From the NCBI GenBank assembly GCA_943789375.1, contig CALSTX010000023.1, positions 1 through 33,422 of the forward strand: a stretch of DNA of 33,422 nt. The letters run 5' to 3'. The stretch comes from an uncultured Opitutales bacterium. GTDB lineage: Bacteria; Verrucomicrobiota; Verrucomicrobiia; Opitutales; Seribacteraceae. The notes beneath the pieces were generated by a model. That model was not told the origin of the DNA. It was given only the letters and a program-made list of their open reading frames with translations, and made no database searches. Both the position numbers and the translations under genes were made by a program. Positions 8,891 through 17,104 of this stretch are shown here, piece by piece. The stretch's first letter is position 1. The number at the start of each line of letters is the position of its first letter.

Positions 8891-9362
8891 CCTATTCCAG
8901 ATTTACCCACTGGAACCATGCGTGGACGCTTTCACCCGGACAATGAACATCTTTACCTAGCGGGAATGTCCGCCTGGAGTTCAGCACAAGCTAAACCCGG
9001 TGGTTTCTTACCGCTTACGGGCAACTGGTAAACCAATGCATTTACCCAGTTCCATGAGGGCGAAAACAAAAGGAATCGAGATTACTTTCACCGATCCTCT
9101 TTCTGAAAAGTTAAATCCTTCCATTCAGATAAAAACCTGGGCCCTTAAGCGCACAAAAAATTATGGTTCGCGTAGATATGATGAAAAGAATTTAAAAGTG
9201 GGAAAGATTAGTCTCTCCAAAAATAAACAAAACCTCATGATCGAAATCCCTGATATTGCTCCCTGCTGGCAAATGTCGGTTCGTTATGAAGTAAATGGTA
9301 AAAATGGGGATCGCATAAAAGGTGAAATTCAAAATACAATTCATACATTGGCTGAATTGTGA
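8891..9362 (+). pseudogene. Frameshifted C-terminal remnant of a large heme/sugar-dehydrogenase-type protein (DUF6797-like)
   Basis: The first frame (from 8891) reads PDLPTGTMRGRFHPDNEHLY, then AGMSAWSSAQAKPGGF. After one extra base near 9008 the next frame continues YRLRATGKPMHLP, ITFTDPL, YGSRRYDEKNLKV, IPDIAPCWQMSVRYEV and stops at 9360-9362. Removing one base gives a continuous 156-codon segment. From memory it resembles the C-terminal end of the very long PVC proteins that join a sugar-dehydrogenase-like propeller to cytochrome c domains. No N-terminal part precedes it: 8825-8890 has stops and no match. The family name is a tentative recognition. Confidence 0.6.
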
Positions 9363-9475
9363 GAGCTATCATTTAAATTATTCATGATAAAGACCTTTAA
9401 ATTAGGCTTTTTTACTTTTTTTCAAAAATATTTACTTTCTTTTGAACGTTTTTGGAATTAGTTCCGTCTTACCCA

Positions 9476-9505
9476 TTGACAATAGTCAGTTTGTTTCAGT
9501 TTAGT
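9476..9505 (+). promoter_or_regulatory. Promoter-like motif of repeat copy A
   Basis: A perfect -35 TTGACA (9476-9481) is followed after 18 bp by TTTAGT (9500-9505), a four-of-six match to the -10 consensus. The -35 overlaps a small inverted repeat, TGAC-AATA-GTCA, which could be an operator. Both features are fully conserved in copy B. Confidence 0.4.
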
Positions 9506-9510
9506 TTGTA

Positions 9511-9555
9511 TTTCAAAAGCCCAAGAACACCGCAGCAATGCGGTGTTTTTGTTTT
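9511..9555 (+). ncRNA. Candidate small RNA, copy A
   Basis: If the motif at 9476-9505 is the promoter, transcription would begin near 9511 and stop at the hairpin ending near 9550. The RNA would be about 40-45 nt: a conserved single-stranded TTTCAAAAGCC-type leader followed by the hairpin. A longer RNA that starts upstream of the conserved block is equally possible. The family is not one I recognise. Confidence 0.35.
9526..9555 (+). terminator. Rho-independent terminator, copy A
   Basis: AACACCGCA (9526-9534) pairs with TGCGGTGTT (9539-9547) around a GCAA tetraloop of the GNRA type. The T-rich tail TTTTTGTTTT begins inside the stem end at 9545. It is a textbook intrinsic terminator on the plus strand. 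Confidence 0.85.
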
Positions 9556-9648
9556 AAAAAGAATTCAGTAATTTCCAGGTATTACCGATGTATCTAAAAT
9601 AAATTAACTTTCTTTTGAACGTTTTATAAAGTCTGTTGGTCTTACCCA

Positions 9649-9678
9649 TTGACAATAGTCAGTTTGTTTCAGTTTAGT
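9649..9678 (+). promoter_or_regulatory. Promoter-like motif of repeat copy B
   Basis: TTGACA at 9649-9654 and TTTAGT at 9673-9678, with the same 18-bp spacing and the same TGAC-AATA-GTCA inverted repeat as in copy A. Confidence 0.4.
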
Positions 9679-9683
9679 TTGTG

Positions 9684-9726
9684 TTTCAAAAGCCAAAAGA
9701 CACCGCAGAAATGCGGTGTTTTTTTT
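9684..9726 (+). ncRNA. Candidate small RNA, copy B
   Basis: The equivalent transcript of the second repeat would start near 9684 and end at the terminator. The leader differs from copy A at only a few bases, and the hairpin is kept with a different GNRA loop. Confidence 0.35.
9699..9726 (+). terminator. Rho-independent terminator, copy B
   Basis: ACACCGCA (9700-9707) pairs with TGCGGTGT (9712-9719) around a GAAA tetraloop. G9699 and T9720 can add a wobble pair, and an unbroken T-run follows to 9726. Confidence 0.85.
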
Positions 9727-9816
9727 GGCATAGTTTGAAACTATTCATATAAAAATGACAGCTGTGCTAAATATGCCTTTGCTTCTGAGATTATGATGAG
9801 CTTGACTTAACACCCA

Positions 9817-11235
9817 ATGAAAAAGCTATTCACATTAAGCATATGTCTCATACTTGAAGCATTTTCTACCTCCCGCCCTAACATTATACTCGTCATGTCA
9901 GACGACCACGGTTACGGGGACTGTGGATTCACCGGTCATCCTTTTGTACAGACTCCTCATTTAGACGACATGGCCAAATCAGGGGTTGTCTTCAATCAAT
10001 TCTATGCAAGCGCACCAGTTTGTTCTCCCACCCGAGCAAGTGTATTGACTGGAAGGCACCCCTTTCGGGTAAATGTTCCCAACCATGGCCACTACCTAAG
10101 ACCTCACGAAACCACAATTGCTGAAAAACTCAAGGAAGCCGGATACCTGACCGGACACTTTGGAAAGTGGCACATTGGATCTGTTCAACCCGACAGTCCA
10201 ACATCTCCAGGAGGTGCCGGTTTTGATGAATGGTTATCCGGTCTCAATTTTTTTGATAACAATCCCTTTCTAAGCCGAAATGGAAATTTCGAACAGATTG
10301 AAGGGTCCGGTACGGTCATAACGATGGATGCCACCCTTGCGTTTTTGGAAAAATACCATCAAGGCCCCAAACCTCTCTTTATTGTGACCTGGTTTCCTTC
10401 TCCCCATGCTCCCCACCGCGAGGTCCCACAGGACATGCCCAATGCGTCTACTCTCTACAATAAACAAAGAACTGGAATGAAAGGATACTTTCGCGAGATC
10501 ACCTTGCTTGACCAGCAAATGGGTAGGTTACGTAAAAAGCTTCAGGAATGTAATCTCACGGACAATACACTTCTATTTTATTGCAGTGACAATGGTGGGC
10601 TCGATCCTAAAACATCTGGCGGTCGAGAGAGAAAGGGCAGTATTTATGAAGGGGGTTTACGCGTACCGGCAATTCTCGAATGGCCTAATCGCTTTTCTGC
10701 AAAAGAAGTTAACACTCCCTGTATTACATCAGATCTTTACCCTACCCTTCTTAGCATAGCCGGAATCGAAAAGGAAAAAGATCAGCCCCCTTTAGATGGA
10801 ATTAATCTAATGCCGATCCTTTATGGCAAAAAGAACAAACGTCCCCCATTTGGATTTTGGTATGGATTCAGAAACGGACAATCCACATGGAACGACCGTA
10901 TTATAAAAGATTTACTTGATGCCCAAAAAAGTGGAAACCCAACCCCCTATCCGGAACGTATTCTCAAAAATGTAAACGAGTTCGAAACATTCGATCCGGA
11001 CAATCTTCTTGGACATGCCGCGTGGAATGGTTGGCCTTGGAAGCTCCACCGTATACAAACTAAAGAAGAAACCTATTACGAATTGTACAACTTAGAAAAA
11101 GACCCAATGGAGTCTCAAAATCTAGTCGTTACTCAGAGAAAGAGAGTTCAATCCATGACCAATGCCCTAGAAAGTTGGCAAAAATCCGTTCTCCAAAGTT
11201 GGTCTGGAAAAGACTATGAAAAAAGTGAAAAATAG
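9817..11235 (+). CDS. Secreted formylglycine-dependent sulfatase
   Basis: This 472-residue sulfatase has a short signal sequence (about residues 1-18). The alkaline-phosphatase-type fold starts at PNIILVMSDDHGYGDCGFTG, where Asp29 and Asp30 are metal ligands. The active-site signature CSPTRASVLTGR follows, with Cys69 the residue converted to formylglycine. Further family segments are HFGKWHIGS, FIVTWFPSPHAPH, LFYCSDNGG and GSIYEGGLRVPAILEWP. It hydrolyses sulfate esters outside the cytoplasm, most likely on a polysaccharide, given the lyase and glycosidases downstream. It needs a maturase encoded elsewhere. It is the first gene of a plus-strand block. The substrate and the SulfAtlas subfamily cannot be read by eye. 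Confidence 0.93.
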   Translation: MKKLFTLSICLILEAFSTSRPNIILVMSDDHGYGDCGFTGHPFVQTPHLDDMAKSGVVFNQFYASAPVCSPTRASVLTGRHPFRVNVPNHGHYLRPHETTIAEKLKEAGYLTGHFGKWHIGSVQPDSPTSPGGAGFDEWLSGLNFFDNNPFLSRNGNFEQIEGSGTVITMDATLAFLEKYHQGPKPLFIVTWFPSPHAPHREVPQDMPNASTLYNKQRTGMKGYFREITLLDQQMGRLRKKLQECNLTDNTLLFYCSDNGGLDPKTSGGRERKGSIYEGGLRVPAILEWPNRFSAKEVNTPCITSDLYPTLLSIAGIEKEKDQPPLDGINLMPILYGKKNKRPPFGFWYGFRNGQSTWNDRIIKDLLDAQKSGNPTPYPERILKNVNEFETFDPDNLLGHAAWNGWPWKLHRIQTKEETYYELYNLEKDPMESQNLVVTQRKRVQSMTNALESWQKSVLQSWSGKDYEKSEK

Positions 11236-11261
11236 AACGAACAGAATTTAATTAATAAATC

Positions 11262-12138
11262 ATGCCTGGATATTTCTACCATCGGGGAATCACCCTTCTT
11301 TTCACTCTACTTTTCTTTACCCTTTCCGCTTCTGAAAAAAAAGAGCCTGTCATAACAAAAGAAATTAAACTGAAGGCGGAACCCGGAATAAAAGCTATTT
11401 TGCAGGTGCAAAAAGTATTTGGTAAATATTCCATCGAAACACCCCAAATATTTAAAAGGAACCATCAAGACTTTGAACATATAGAAATTGTAAAAGACAA
11501 AGAATTGGAAAGTGCCTTTATGTTTACCCTTCGTAGGGATATTGACGGCGACCGGGATAAGGTATGGCCTCAAGGTAAGGAAAGACAAAGAAACGAAATT
11601 AAAGGCTACCAGCGGTCACCAGAACCAATGAAAGCGAAAGTAAAAGAAACTCATCATATTAAGTGGTATCTTAAGATTGATAAGTCCTTTCAAATCAATA
11701 AGGAATTTTGTCACTTTTTTCAATTAAAGGCAGTGGGCTCAAATAACATAGATGATCCGATCCTCACCTTGTCGGGAGTAACGGAACGGGGGAAACCCCA
11801 ACTTCAGCTTGCAATGGTGGTCGCTCAAAGAGTCAGGTAGGATCTTTCTGATCGACTGGGAAAATTCAAAAGATAAATGGTTAATATGTGAATGCATATC
11901 AAACTATTCTAAAAACGGTTCCATTGATTTTTCTATTCGCTCCATGGATGGTGAAATTAATCTCAAAAAACAATTGAATAATCTGGAAACCTGGCGGGAT
12001 GGATTTGAATTTGTACGCCCGAAATGGGGAATCTATCGAAGCTTGGCAAAAGAAAAAAATAAATTAAACCCACAGGATCAAATTTGGATGAACAATTTCT
12101 CGATCCGCAAATGGAAGACCGATGAGAGCAAAAAATAA
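11262..12138 (+). pseudogene. Heparinase-like polysaccharide lyase, broken by one +1 frameshift
   Basis: The first frame (11262-11840) gives a signal peptide (GITLLFTLLFFTLSASE) and a lyase-like N-terminal half: FMFTLRRDIDGDRDKVWPQG, then ETHHIKWYLKIDKSFQINKE. The downstream frame, open to 12138, supplies the C-terminal half, including DGFEFVRPKWGIYRSLA, a hallmark of the PF14099 polysaccharide-lyase family. Skipping one base near 11808 joins them into a normal 291-residue protein, and no other defect is seen. The break may therefore be a sequencing indel. The family cleaves uronic-acid-containing glycans by elimination in the periplasm or outside the cell. It sits 26 bp after the sulfatase and its end overlaps the start of the next gene by 17 bp, consistent with an operon. 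Confidence 0.72.
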
Positions 12139-13963
12139 ACGGCTAACTCATCTAAGACTATTTTCTAGAAATATCCCTGCAAAGGGCTTTTCTCTCTTAC
12201 TCCTTTTTTTCTTCAAAGCACCATGCTTTGGCCAGAACCTACCCTACCTACCGCCTGAGCTAAAGTCAGTTTTTGAATCAGAAATTCCTGTTTCAATTCC
12301 AAGACCAGTTGCTACCGGAAAGTTTCGTAAACTACCAGCTGGGGACGGATTCGTATGGATTGCAGAAGCCTCCAAAGTACTAGAGAAAGGAAATCACTTA
12401 GCCTTCAAAATGAATTTCGATGCCACCTTAAGGGAAAAGGAGGTTGCATTGATTGCTATTCGAGCAAGAACCGTAAACTTCCCGATTGATTCATCAGATA
12501 AGCAACGACCTGGACAAATCAGGATTCATGTGGCTGAACGGGAAAACCTGGGTAAGACAGCTCTGTATCATCTTGCTAAAATTGGAAAAAATTGGGGCTG
12601 GTATTACCATCCATTTCGTTCAGCCAAATCAATTGATTCCGAAAAAGGAGTAGTGCGATTTAGTTTCGACCTCCAAAAACAAGCAATCGAAATCGAAGAA
12701 GTTAGGCTATATACTGCCCCGCCCGGATTTGATATGTCCCGTCTGCCGATGATGGAGACTGGATACCAAGGACGAGAGCCTGATGCTCCATGGCGAAAGC
12801 ATGCAGAAAAAAGAATCACCCAATTCCGAACTGGAAAACTGCAGATTAAAATTACGGATTCCTTGGGTCAACCAGTACCGGGATCAAAAATAAAGGTTCG
12901 CATGCAAAGGCATGCGTTTGGGTTTGGTAGCACCTTCAAATCCAAATATCTTCTCGAAGATGATCTGAACGCTCAAAAATATCGGAATACTTTTGATGAA
13001 CTTTTCAGCTGCTTGGTTCCTGTCCCTTCCCTAATCCCCCGACATTCTCCTAATATGCATTCGGGGAACTATGCAAAAAAACAACTCCAGGGACTCCAAC
13101 GAGTAATGGAGTGGGCCCAAGGTAAAGAAATGAGCATGAGAGGCCACACTTTAGTATGGGGAAACCTTCAACCTTGGAGTAATGAATTGGCTAAAGCTGG
13201 TCAAAAGGAAGATATCTTGGCTTTTCTGAACCAACACCTTCATTATGTATTATCCCAAACTCGAGGATTCATCAACGAGTGGGATGCAATCAACCACCCG
13301 ATTCGTTTTCAAAAAGATTTGCGGGATCTATTTGGAGAAAAAATCTATGAGCAATTACTCGATGAGCAGAAGAGAGCAACCGATTCGGCCCTGATCATAA
13401 ACGAAGCCCTTTTTGATAATCAAAGAGAGAATTCTTTTTATGAATTCATGGTTAAACTCCAGAGTAGTAATGGACCCAAAGCTGACGGTATCGGTTTTCA
13501 AAGTCATTTCACAACTCATAACCTGAGAGGAATGGAGGATCTCTGGCGAAGATACCAAAGATTCTCTCCATTGGCTAACCGCATGGTAGTTACCGAATAC
13601 GACTTGGTTTGTAATGATGACCAACTTCACGCCGATTATCTTCGTGATATACTGACTTTAACTTTTAGTCATCCCAAGATGACTGGATTTATAAACTGGG
13701 GGTTTTGGGCAGGGGAACACTGGAAACCAGAGGGTGCTCTTTTTCGAAAGGATTGGAAGGCACGACCTGCAGTTAAAGTATGGAGGGACTTGGTAAAGAA
13801 AAACTGGTGGACTGAAGCAGAAATAAGGACGAATCAAAAGGGGGAAGCTCAAATCAACCGAGCTTTTTATGGGGTTTATGAAATTGAATACGAATTTGGG
13901 GATGAACCTATTCTAATTCATCATACGCCAGATAAAAAATTGATTCTAATTAAAGCTAACTAA
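12122..13963 (+). CDS. GH10-like secreted glycoside hydrolase with altered acid/base residue
   Basis: This 613-residue protein has a long positively charged n-region and a hydrophobic stretch (FSLLLLFFFKAPCFG), so it is exported. Residues about 45-205 look like a beta-sandwich carbohydrate-binding region (PGQIRIHVAERENLG, GWYYHPFRSA). The GH10-type TIM barrel covers about 225-580: GFGSTFKSKYLLEDD, MSMRGHTLVWGNLQPW, NEWDAINHP, GIGFQSHF, VVTEYDLVC, GFINWGFWAGEHW. Glu492 in VTEYD is the expected nucleophile. The Glu that normally ends the WDxxNE acid/base motif is His392 here. It may be a xylanase-related enzyme with changed chemistry or a binding protein. The ATG at 12122 overlaps the preceding gene by 17 bp. 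Confidence 0.82.
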   Translation: MRAKNKRLTHLRLFSRNIPAKGFSLLLLFFFKAPCFGQNLPYLPPELKSVFESEIPVSIPRPVATGKFRKLPAGDGFVWIAEASKVLEKGNHLAFKMNFDATLREKEVALIAIRARTVNFPIDSSDKQRPGQIRIHVAERENLGKTALYHLAKIGKNWGWYYHPFRSAKSIDSEKGVVRFSFDLQKQAIEIEEVRLYTAPPGFDMSRLPMMETGYQGREPDAPWRKHAEKRITQFRTGKLQIKITDSLGQPVPGSKIKVRMQRHAFGFGSTFKSKYLLEDDLNAQKYRNTFDELFSCLVPVPSLIPRHSPNMHSGNYAKKQLQGLQRVMEWAQGKEMSMRGHTLVWGNLQPWSNELAKAGQKEDILAFLNQHLHYVLSQTRGFINEWDAINHPIRFQKDLRDLFGEKIYEQLLDEQKRATDSALIINEALFDNQRENSFYEFMVKLQSSNGPKADGIGFQSHFTTHNLRGMEDLWRRYQRFSPLANRMVVTEYDLVCNDDQLHADYLRDILTLTFSHPKMTGFINWGFWAGEHWKPEGALFRKDWKARPAVKVWRDLVKKNWWTEAEIRTNQKGEAQINRAFYGVYEIEYEFGDEPILIHHTPDKKLILIKAN

Positions 13964-14008
13964 TCGATATCTCTTGTTCGAATGTCTCTTGGCAATTAGG
14001 ATAAAGTG

Positions 14009-14389
14009 ATGAACCATGCAAGAGAAGGACAAAACACCATTCATTCCGCTAGACCATGGGGTGACATCTTCATGGTTGTGCGTAACCAAAAATGTTCGGT
14101 TGACCTGACCGAAGTAAAACCAGGCGAGCGAGCAAGTTTACATTCTCATGCCATCCGGCATGAACTCTTTCATTTCATGGATGATGGTGCAGTCCTTGAA
14201 ATTGACGGTGAGCTCTTTCATCCCAAAGCTCATGAAGAATTCATGATCAAACCAGGTCAAAAACACCGGTTCTGGGCAGAAGATAGAATTTTTCGAATGT
14301 TGGTGGTCAGCTTTGGTGAATGGAGGGTAGAAGACCAAATCCGCCATGAAGACGACTACGGCCGAAAAGGAGAAACCCTCAAACTTTAA
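14009..14389 (+). CDS. Cupin protein of the mannose-6-phosphate isomerase C-terminal type
   Basis: This small cytoplasmic single-domain cupin (126 residues) has the markers of the type II phosphomannose isomerase cupin: an N-terminal RPWG, then VKPGERASLHSHAIRHELFH with the likely metal-binding histidines, IKPGQKHRFWAE, and a C-terminal QIRHEDDYGR. I chose ATG 14009 over the adjacent GTG at 14006 because AGGA at 13998-14001 is then 7 bases upstream. The stop is immediately followed by the pdxA ATG at 14390, so the two are translationally coupled. It could isomerise a sugar phosphate or act as an accessory cupin; a true PMI activity normally needs a nucleotidyltransferase fusion or a larger protein. 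Confidence 0.82.
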   Translation: MNHAREGQNTIHSARPWGDIFMVVRNQKCSVDLTEVKPGERASLHSHAIRHELFHFMDDGAVLEIDGELFHPKAHEEFMIKPGQKHRFWAEDRIFRMLVVSFGEWRVEDQIRHEDDYGRKGETLKL

Positions 14390-15373
14390 ATGCCAAAACC
14401 ACGCATAGCTGTAACCATGGGCGACCCCGCAGGGATCGGCCCGGAGATCTGCCTGGACCTTCTAACCGATTCCTCCATTGCGGATCTTTGTACACCGATT
14501 GTATTTGGAGATGCCAATGTCCTCAGACTATGTGCCCAAAAAACGGATAAATCAGCAGATTTCAAAGAAATCAGTTCAAATGACTTAGTTTCTGCAGCTG
14601 GGCCTTGTGTCCTCAACCTTGAGCTTATCGATCAAAGTCTCTTGGAACCGGGCGTGGTTAATGAAGCCACGGGTCACGCCACCTATGGATATATAACCCA
14701 AGCAATCGATGCCTGTCTTTCCCAATGCGTCCATGCCGTGACCACCTGCCCGGCCAACAAAGAAGCACTGCAATCCGCCGGAATTCCCCAACCGGGACAC
14801 ACCGAAATTTTTGCCGATCGGACCCAATCTAAAAAATTCTGCATGGCCTTTCTTTCCGATGAAATCAATTGCAGTTTGGTCACCGTGCATGCTGGCTATC
14901 AGGAGGTTCCCCATTTACTGAACGAACAAAGAATTGTGGATGTAATCGAACTTACTCGGGACACACACAAAAAATTACTTGGAAAAGAGCCACGAATCAC
15001 GGTATGTGGGCTTAATCCCCACGCTGGGGAAAATGGTTTATTCGGAAACCGCGAAGAAGAACTTATTATACAACCTGCGATGGATAGAATGCGGAAGGAA
15101 GGTTGCGACCTCGTAGGCCCGGTCCCTCCTGACACCGCCTTCACCCAATCGCAAAGGAATGTGACCGATGCCTACATCTGTATGTATCACGACCAGGGAC
15201 TGATTCCAGTCAAGACAATCGCCTTTGAATCAGCGGTGAATGTCACTCTGGGTCTCCCCATCGTCCGTACTTCGGTGGATCATGGAACCGCCCTCGACAT
15301 CGCTTGGCTTGGCAAGGCGGACTCCCGCAACCTCAAATCGGCCGTTCGGCTTGCGGTGCGGTTGGCAGGCTGA
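14390..15373 (+). CDS. pdxA: 4-hydroxythreonine-4-phosphate dehydrogenase (PdxA family)
   Basis: This 327-residue protein starts VTMGDPAGIGPEICLDLL, the PdxA N-terminal signature. The three metal-binding histidines of the family are placed as in E. coli: His167 (VTVHAG), His211 (GLNPHAGENG) and His267 (MYHDQGLIPVK). It also has CPANKEALQSAG, GHTEIFAD and a C-terminal RTSVDHGTALDIAW. The canonical enzyme oxidises 4-phosphohydroxy-L-threonine with NAD in pyridoxal-phosphate synthesis. The family also includes PdxA2 enzymes of four-carbon sugar-acid catabolism (4-phospho-D-threonate/erythronate dehydrogenase). The location between a cupin and a glycosidase makes the second role worth considering, but the usual DUF1537 kinase partner is not in the window. 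Confidence 0.92.
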   Translation: MPKPRIAVTMGDPAGIGPEICLDLLTDSSIADLCTPIVFGDANVLRLCAQKTDKSADFKEISSNDLVSAAGPCVLNLELIDQSLLEPGVVNEATGHATYGYITQAIDACLSQCVHAVTTCPANKEALQSAGIPQPGHTEIFADRTQSKKFCMAFLSDEINCSLVTVHAGYQEVPHLLNEQRIVDVIELTRDTHKKLLGKEPRITVCGLNPHAGENGLFGNREEELIIQPAMDRMRKEGCDLVGPVPPDTAFTQSQRNVTDAYICMYHDQGLIPVKTIAFESAVNVTLGLPIVRTSVDHGTALDIAWLGKADSRNLKSAVRLAVRLAG

Positions 15374-15398
15374 GAAAATTTTGAGGGACAATCCTTCC

Positions 15399-16782
15399 AT
15401 GGTAAAAATCAAATTTCTTTTCACCCTACCCGCTTTCTTTGCTTTTCAATTGTTTTCGGAAGCACCCCTATTACGGGACTTCATGGGAATCAATGGACAT
15501 TTCCATTTCGATCCAATCCAATACGCCCAAACCTGCAAACTTGCTCGCAATTACCATAATCTAAATTGGGATGTAAAAAAGCCCGGTGATCCCATCACCT
15601 TCCCCATTTGCGTAAATAAAGTGAATTGGAAAACCCATGTGTACGGGAAATGGACCGCACAAAATTTCGAAAATAGCCTTTGTGCGCAGTTCGGATCCTT
15701 TGGTGAAAGTAACCAGGACTATGCCTCCATTTGGAGGAATCAGGAGGGCTGGTGTTTTGAATATGGTAAGGCGATGGCACGCTACTTCGGACCTTCGGGA
15801 AAGGAAAAGCTGATCACTTCAATCGAGATCGACAACGAACCTGGGAACGATTTTGACGATGCTCTTTATCAATCGATTTTTAAAAATATGGCCCGGGGAA
15901 TCAGGGCTGGAGACCCGAAAGTCAAAATTGTCACCTGTACGGCTCATGCCACAGCAGCCGACAAGTATTCCAAAGATTTGCGGAAAACTTTTGCTGATCC
16001 TGAGATGCTCCCACTTTTTGATGTCATAAATCTGCACACCTACGCTCAACTAAAAAAAGGAATAACCCAAAGCCCTTGGACTCGTACCTATCCTGAAGGC
16101 AAAGACACCCCCTATCTCCAGGTTGTCGAAGACACAGTCCGATGGAGAGACCGAATCGCCCCCGACAAGGAGATCTGGATAACCGAATTCGGTTATGACT
16201 CCTGTACCCCAAAGGCTATGGCCAAACGCTCGGGGTGGTTCGAAAAGCTGGATTGGCGAGGAGTTACCGACTTGCAGCAAGCCCAGTATTTGATCCGTTC
16301 CTTTCTGCTGTTTGCATCCATGAAAGTGGATCGTGCTTACCTTTACTTTTTTGACGATAAGGATGAACCTCAAGTCCATGGTTCATCGGGTCTCACTCGC
16401 CACGGAAAACCAAAACCAAGTTTCTATGCAGTTAGCCAACTTTACCGGATTTTGGGTGATTATCGATTCGAACGCATCATTAAACGAACCGAGCAGCTTT
16501 ACCTCTTTGAATTCTCCAAAGAAGATAAGAGGAATCATCTATGTTGGGTGGCATGGATGCCCACGGGTTTCCGGTCCGATCAACCGGCCCAAAAAAACCA
16601 TCGAATAACGGAGATCACACTTACCGACCTGCCCTGCAAAACCCACAGAGATTTTGGCCATGCAAACCTCAGAACAAACCCAAAATAAAGACTTCGTTTC
16701 GACCTTGGAGTCTATTACTTTCGAGCTCAGCGAAAGCCCAGCCTATCTATTCTTCGAACCAAAAAAGTTACTTCTCAAATAG
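15399..16782 (+). CDS. Secreted clan GH-A glycoside hydrolase with frameshifted C-terminus
   Basis: The start is ATG 15399, with GAGGGA at 15383-15388 upstream and an immediate signal peptide (IKFLFTLPAFFAFQLFSEAP); longer in-frame starts lie inside pdxA and are rejected. The TIM-barrel enzyme has the paired carboxylates of clan GH-A: Glu147 in IEIDNEPG (acid/base) and Glu263 in WITEFGYDS (nucleophile). Other barrel segments are FDVINLHTY and VDRAYLYFFDDKDEP. The first frame stops at 16688. One extra base near 16634 displaces the true end, which continues in the next frame as FVSTLESITFELSESPAYLF and stops at 16782, making 460 residues. The exact GH family is not clear; GH39- or GH5-like are guesses. 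Confidence 0.8.
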
Positions 16783-16932
16783 ACAGACATTATCATTTTA
16801 TCACTTTTTAGCTTTTAGATAGGAATAAGCAGAGCCTTTTCTTCTCCCATAAATACAGCATTTTCATTATTCATGTGACACTAAGGGAACTCCTATAGCA
16901 GCAAAACCCGATTCCTAAAAGCGACATCATGA

Positions 16933-16983
16933 CTGATTTTAAAGCTGGGTATGCTGTAGCATTTTTTATCAATATAAAATCAG
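16933..16983. repeat. 9-bp inverted repeat with inner hairpin
   Basis: The gap 16783-17104 has no gene. Its main structure is CTGATTTTA (16933-16941) against TAAAATCAG (16975-16983), with an inner ATGC-TGTA-GCAT hairpin followed by TTTTTT, which could be a weak terminator for the glycosidase transcript. A 12-bp AT-only palindrome, ATAATTAATTAT, lies further on at about 17075-17086. Confidence 0.35.
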
Positions 16984-17104
16984 CAAAATTAGTACATTTG
17001 CACTAATAAATTAAATAAACCCTGAAAGATTTGGCGTAAATAAGTGATTACATGTAGGTTAACAATTATAGCCCATAATTAATTATCCGTAAGCCCTCTC
17101 TTTT

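Larger units (their letters stand above)
9434..9555 (+). repeat. Tandem intergenic element, copy A
   Basis: This copy and the one at 9607-9726 are near-identical and start exactly 173 bp apart. Both begin with ACTTTCTTTTGAACGTTT, have about 15 variable bases, then a strongly conserved block with TTGACAATAGTCAG and CAGTTTGTTTCAGTTTAGTT, and end in a terminator hairpin. There is no coding potential. The gap between sulfatase and relic (9363-9816) holds little else. Confidence 0.85.
9607..9726 (+). repeat. Tandem intergenic element, copy B
   Basis: Second copy of the element at 9434-9555. Differences are concentrated in the short spacer after GAACGTTT, while the block from TCTTACCCATTGACA to the terminator is almost unchanged. 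The different spacer and terminator loop show the copies have diverged while keeping the same parts. Confidence 0.85.

Noticed and set aside
9434..9726. CRISPR-like or transposon-terminal repeats.
   Set aside because: Only two direct copies, 173 bp apart, with promoter and terminator parts; no spacer array, no terminal inverted repeats and no transposase.
15240..15398. Longer start for the clan GH-A glycosidase at 15240.
   Set aside because: That stretch lies inside pdxA and has no signal peptide; ATG 15399 has both a ribosome-binding site and an immediate signal peptide.
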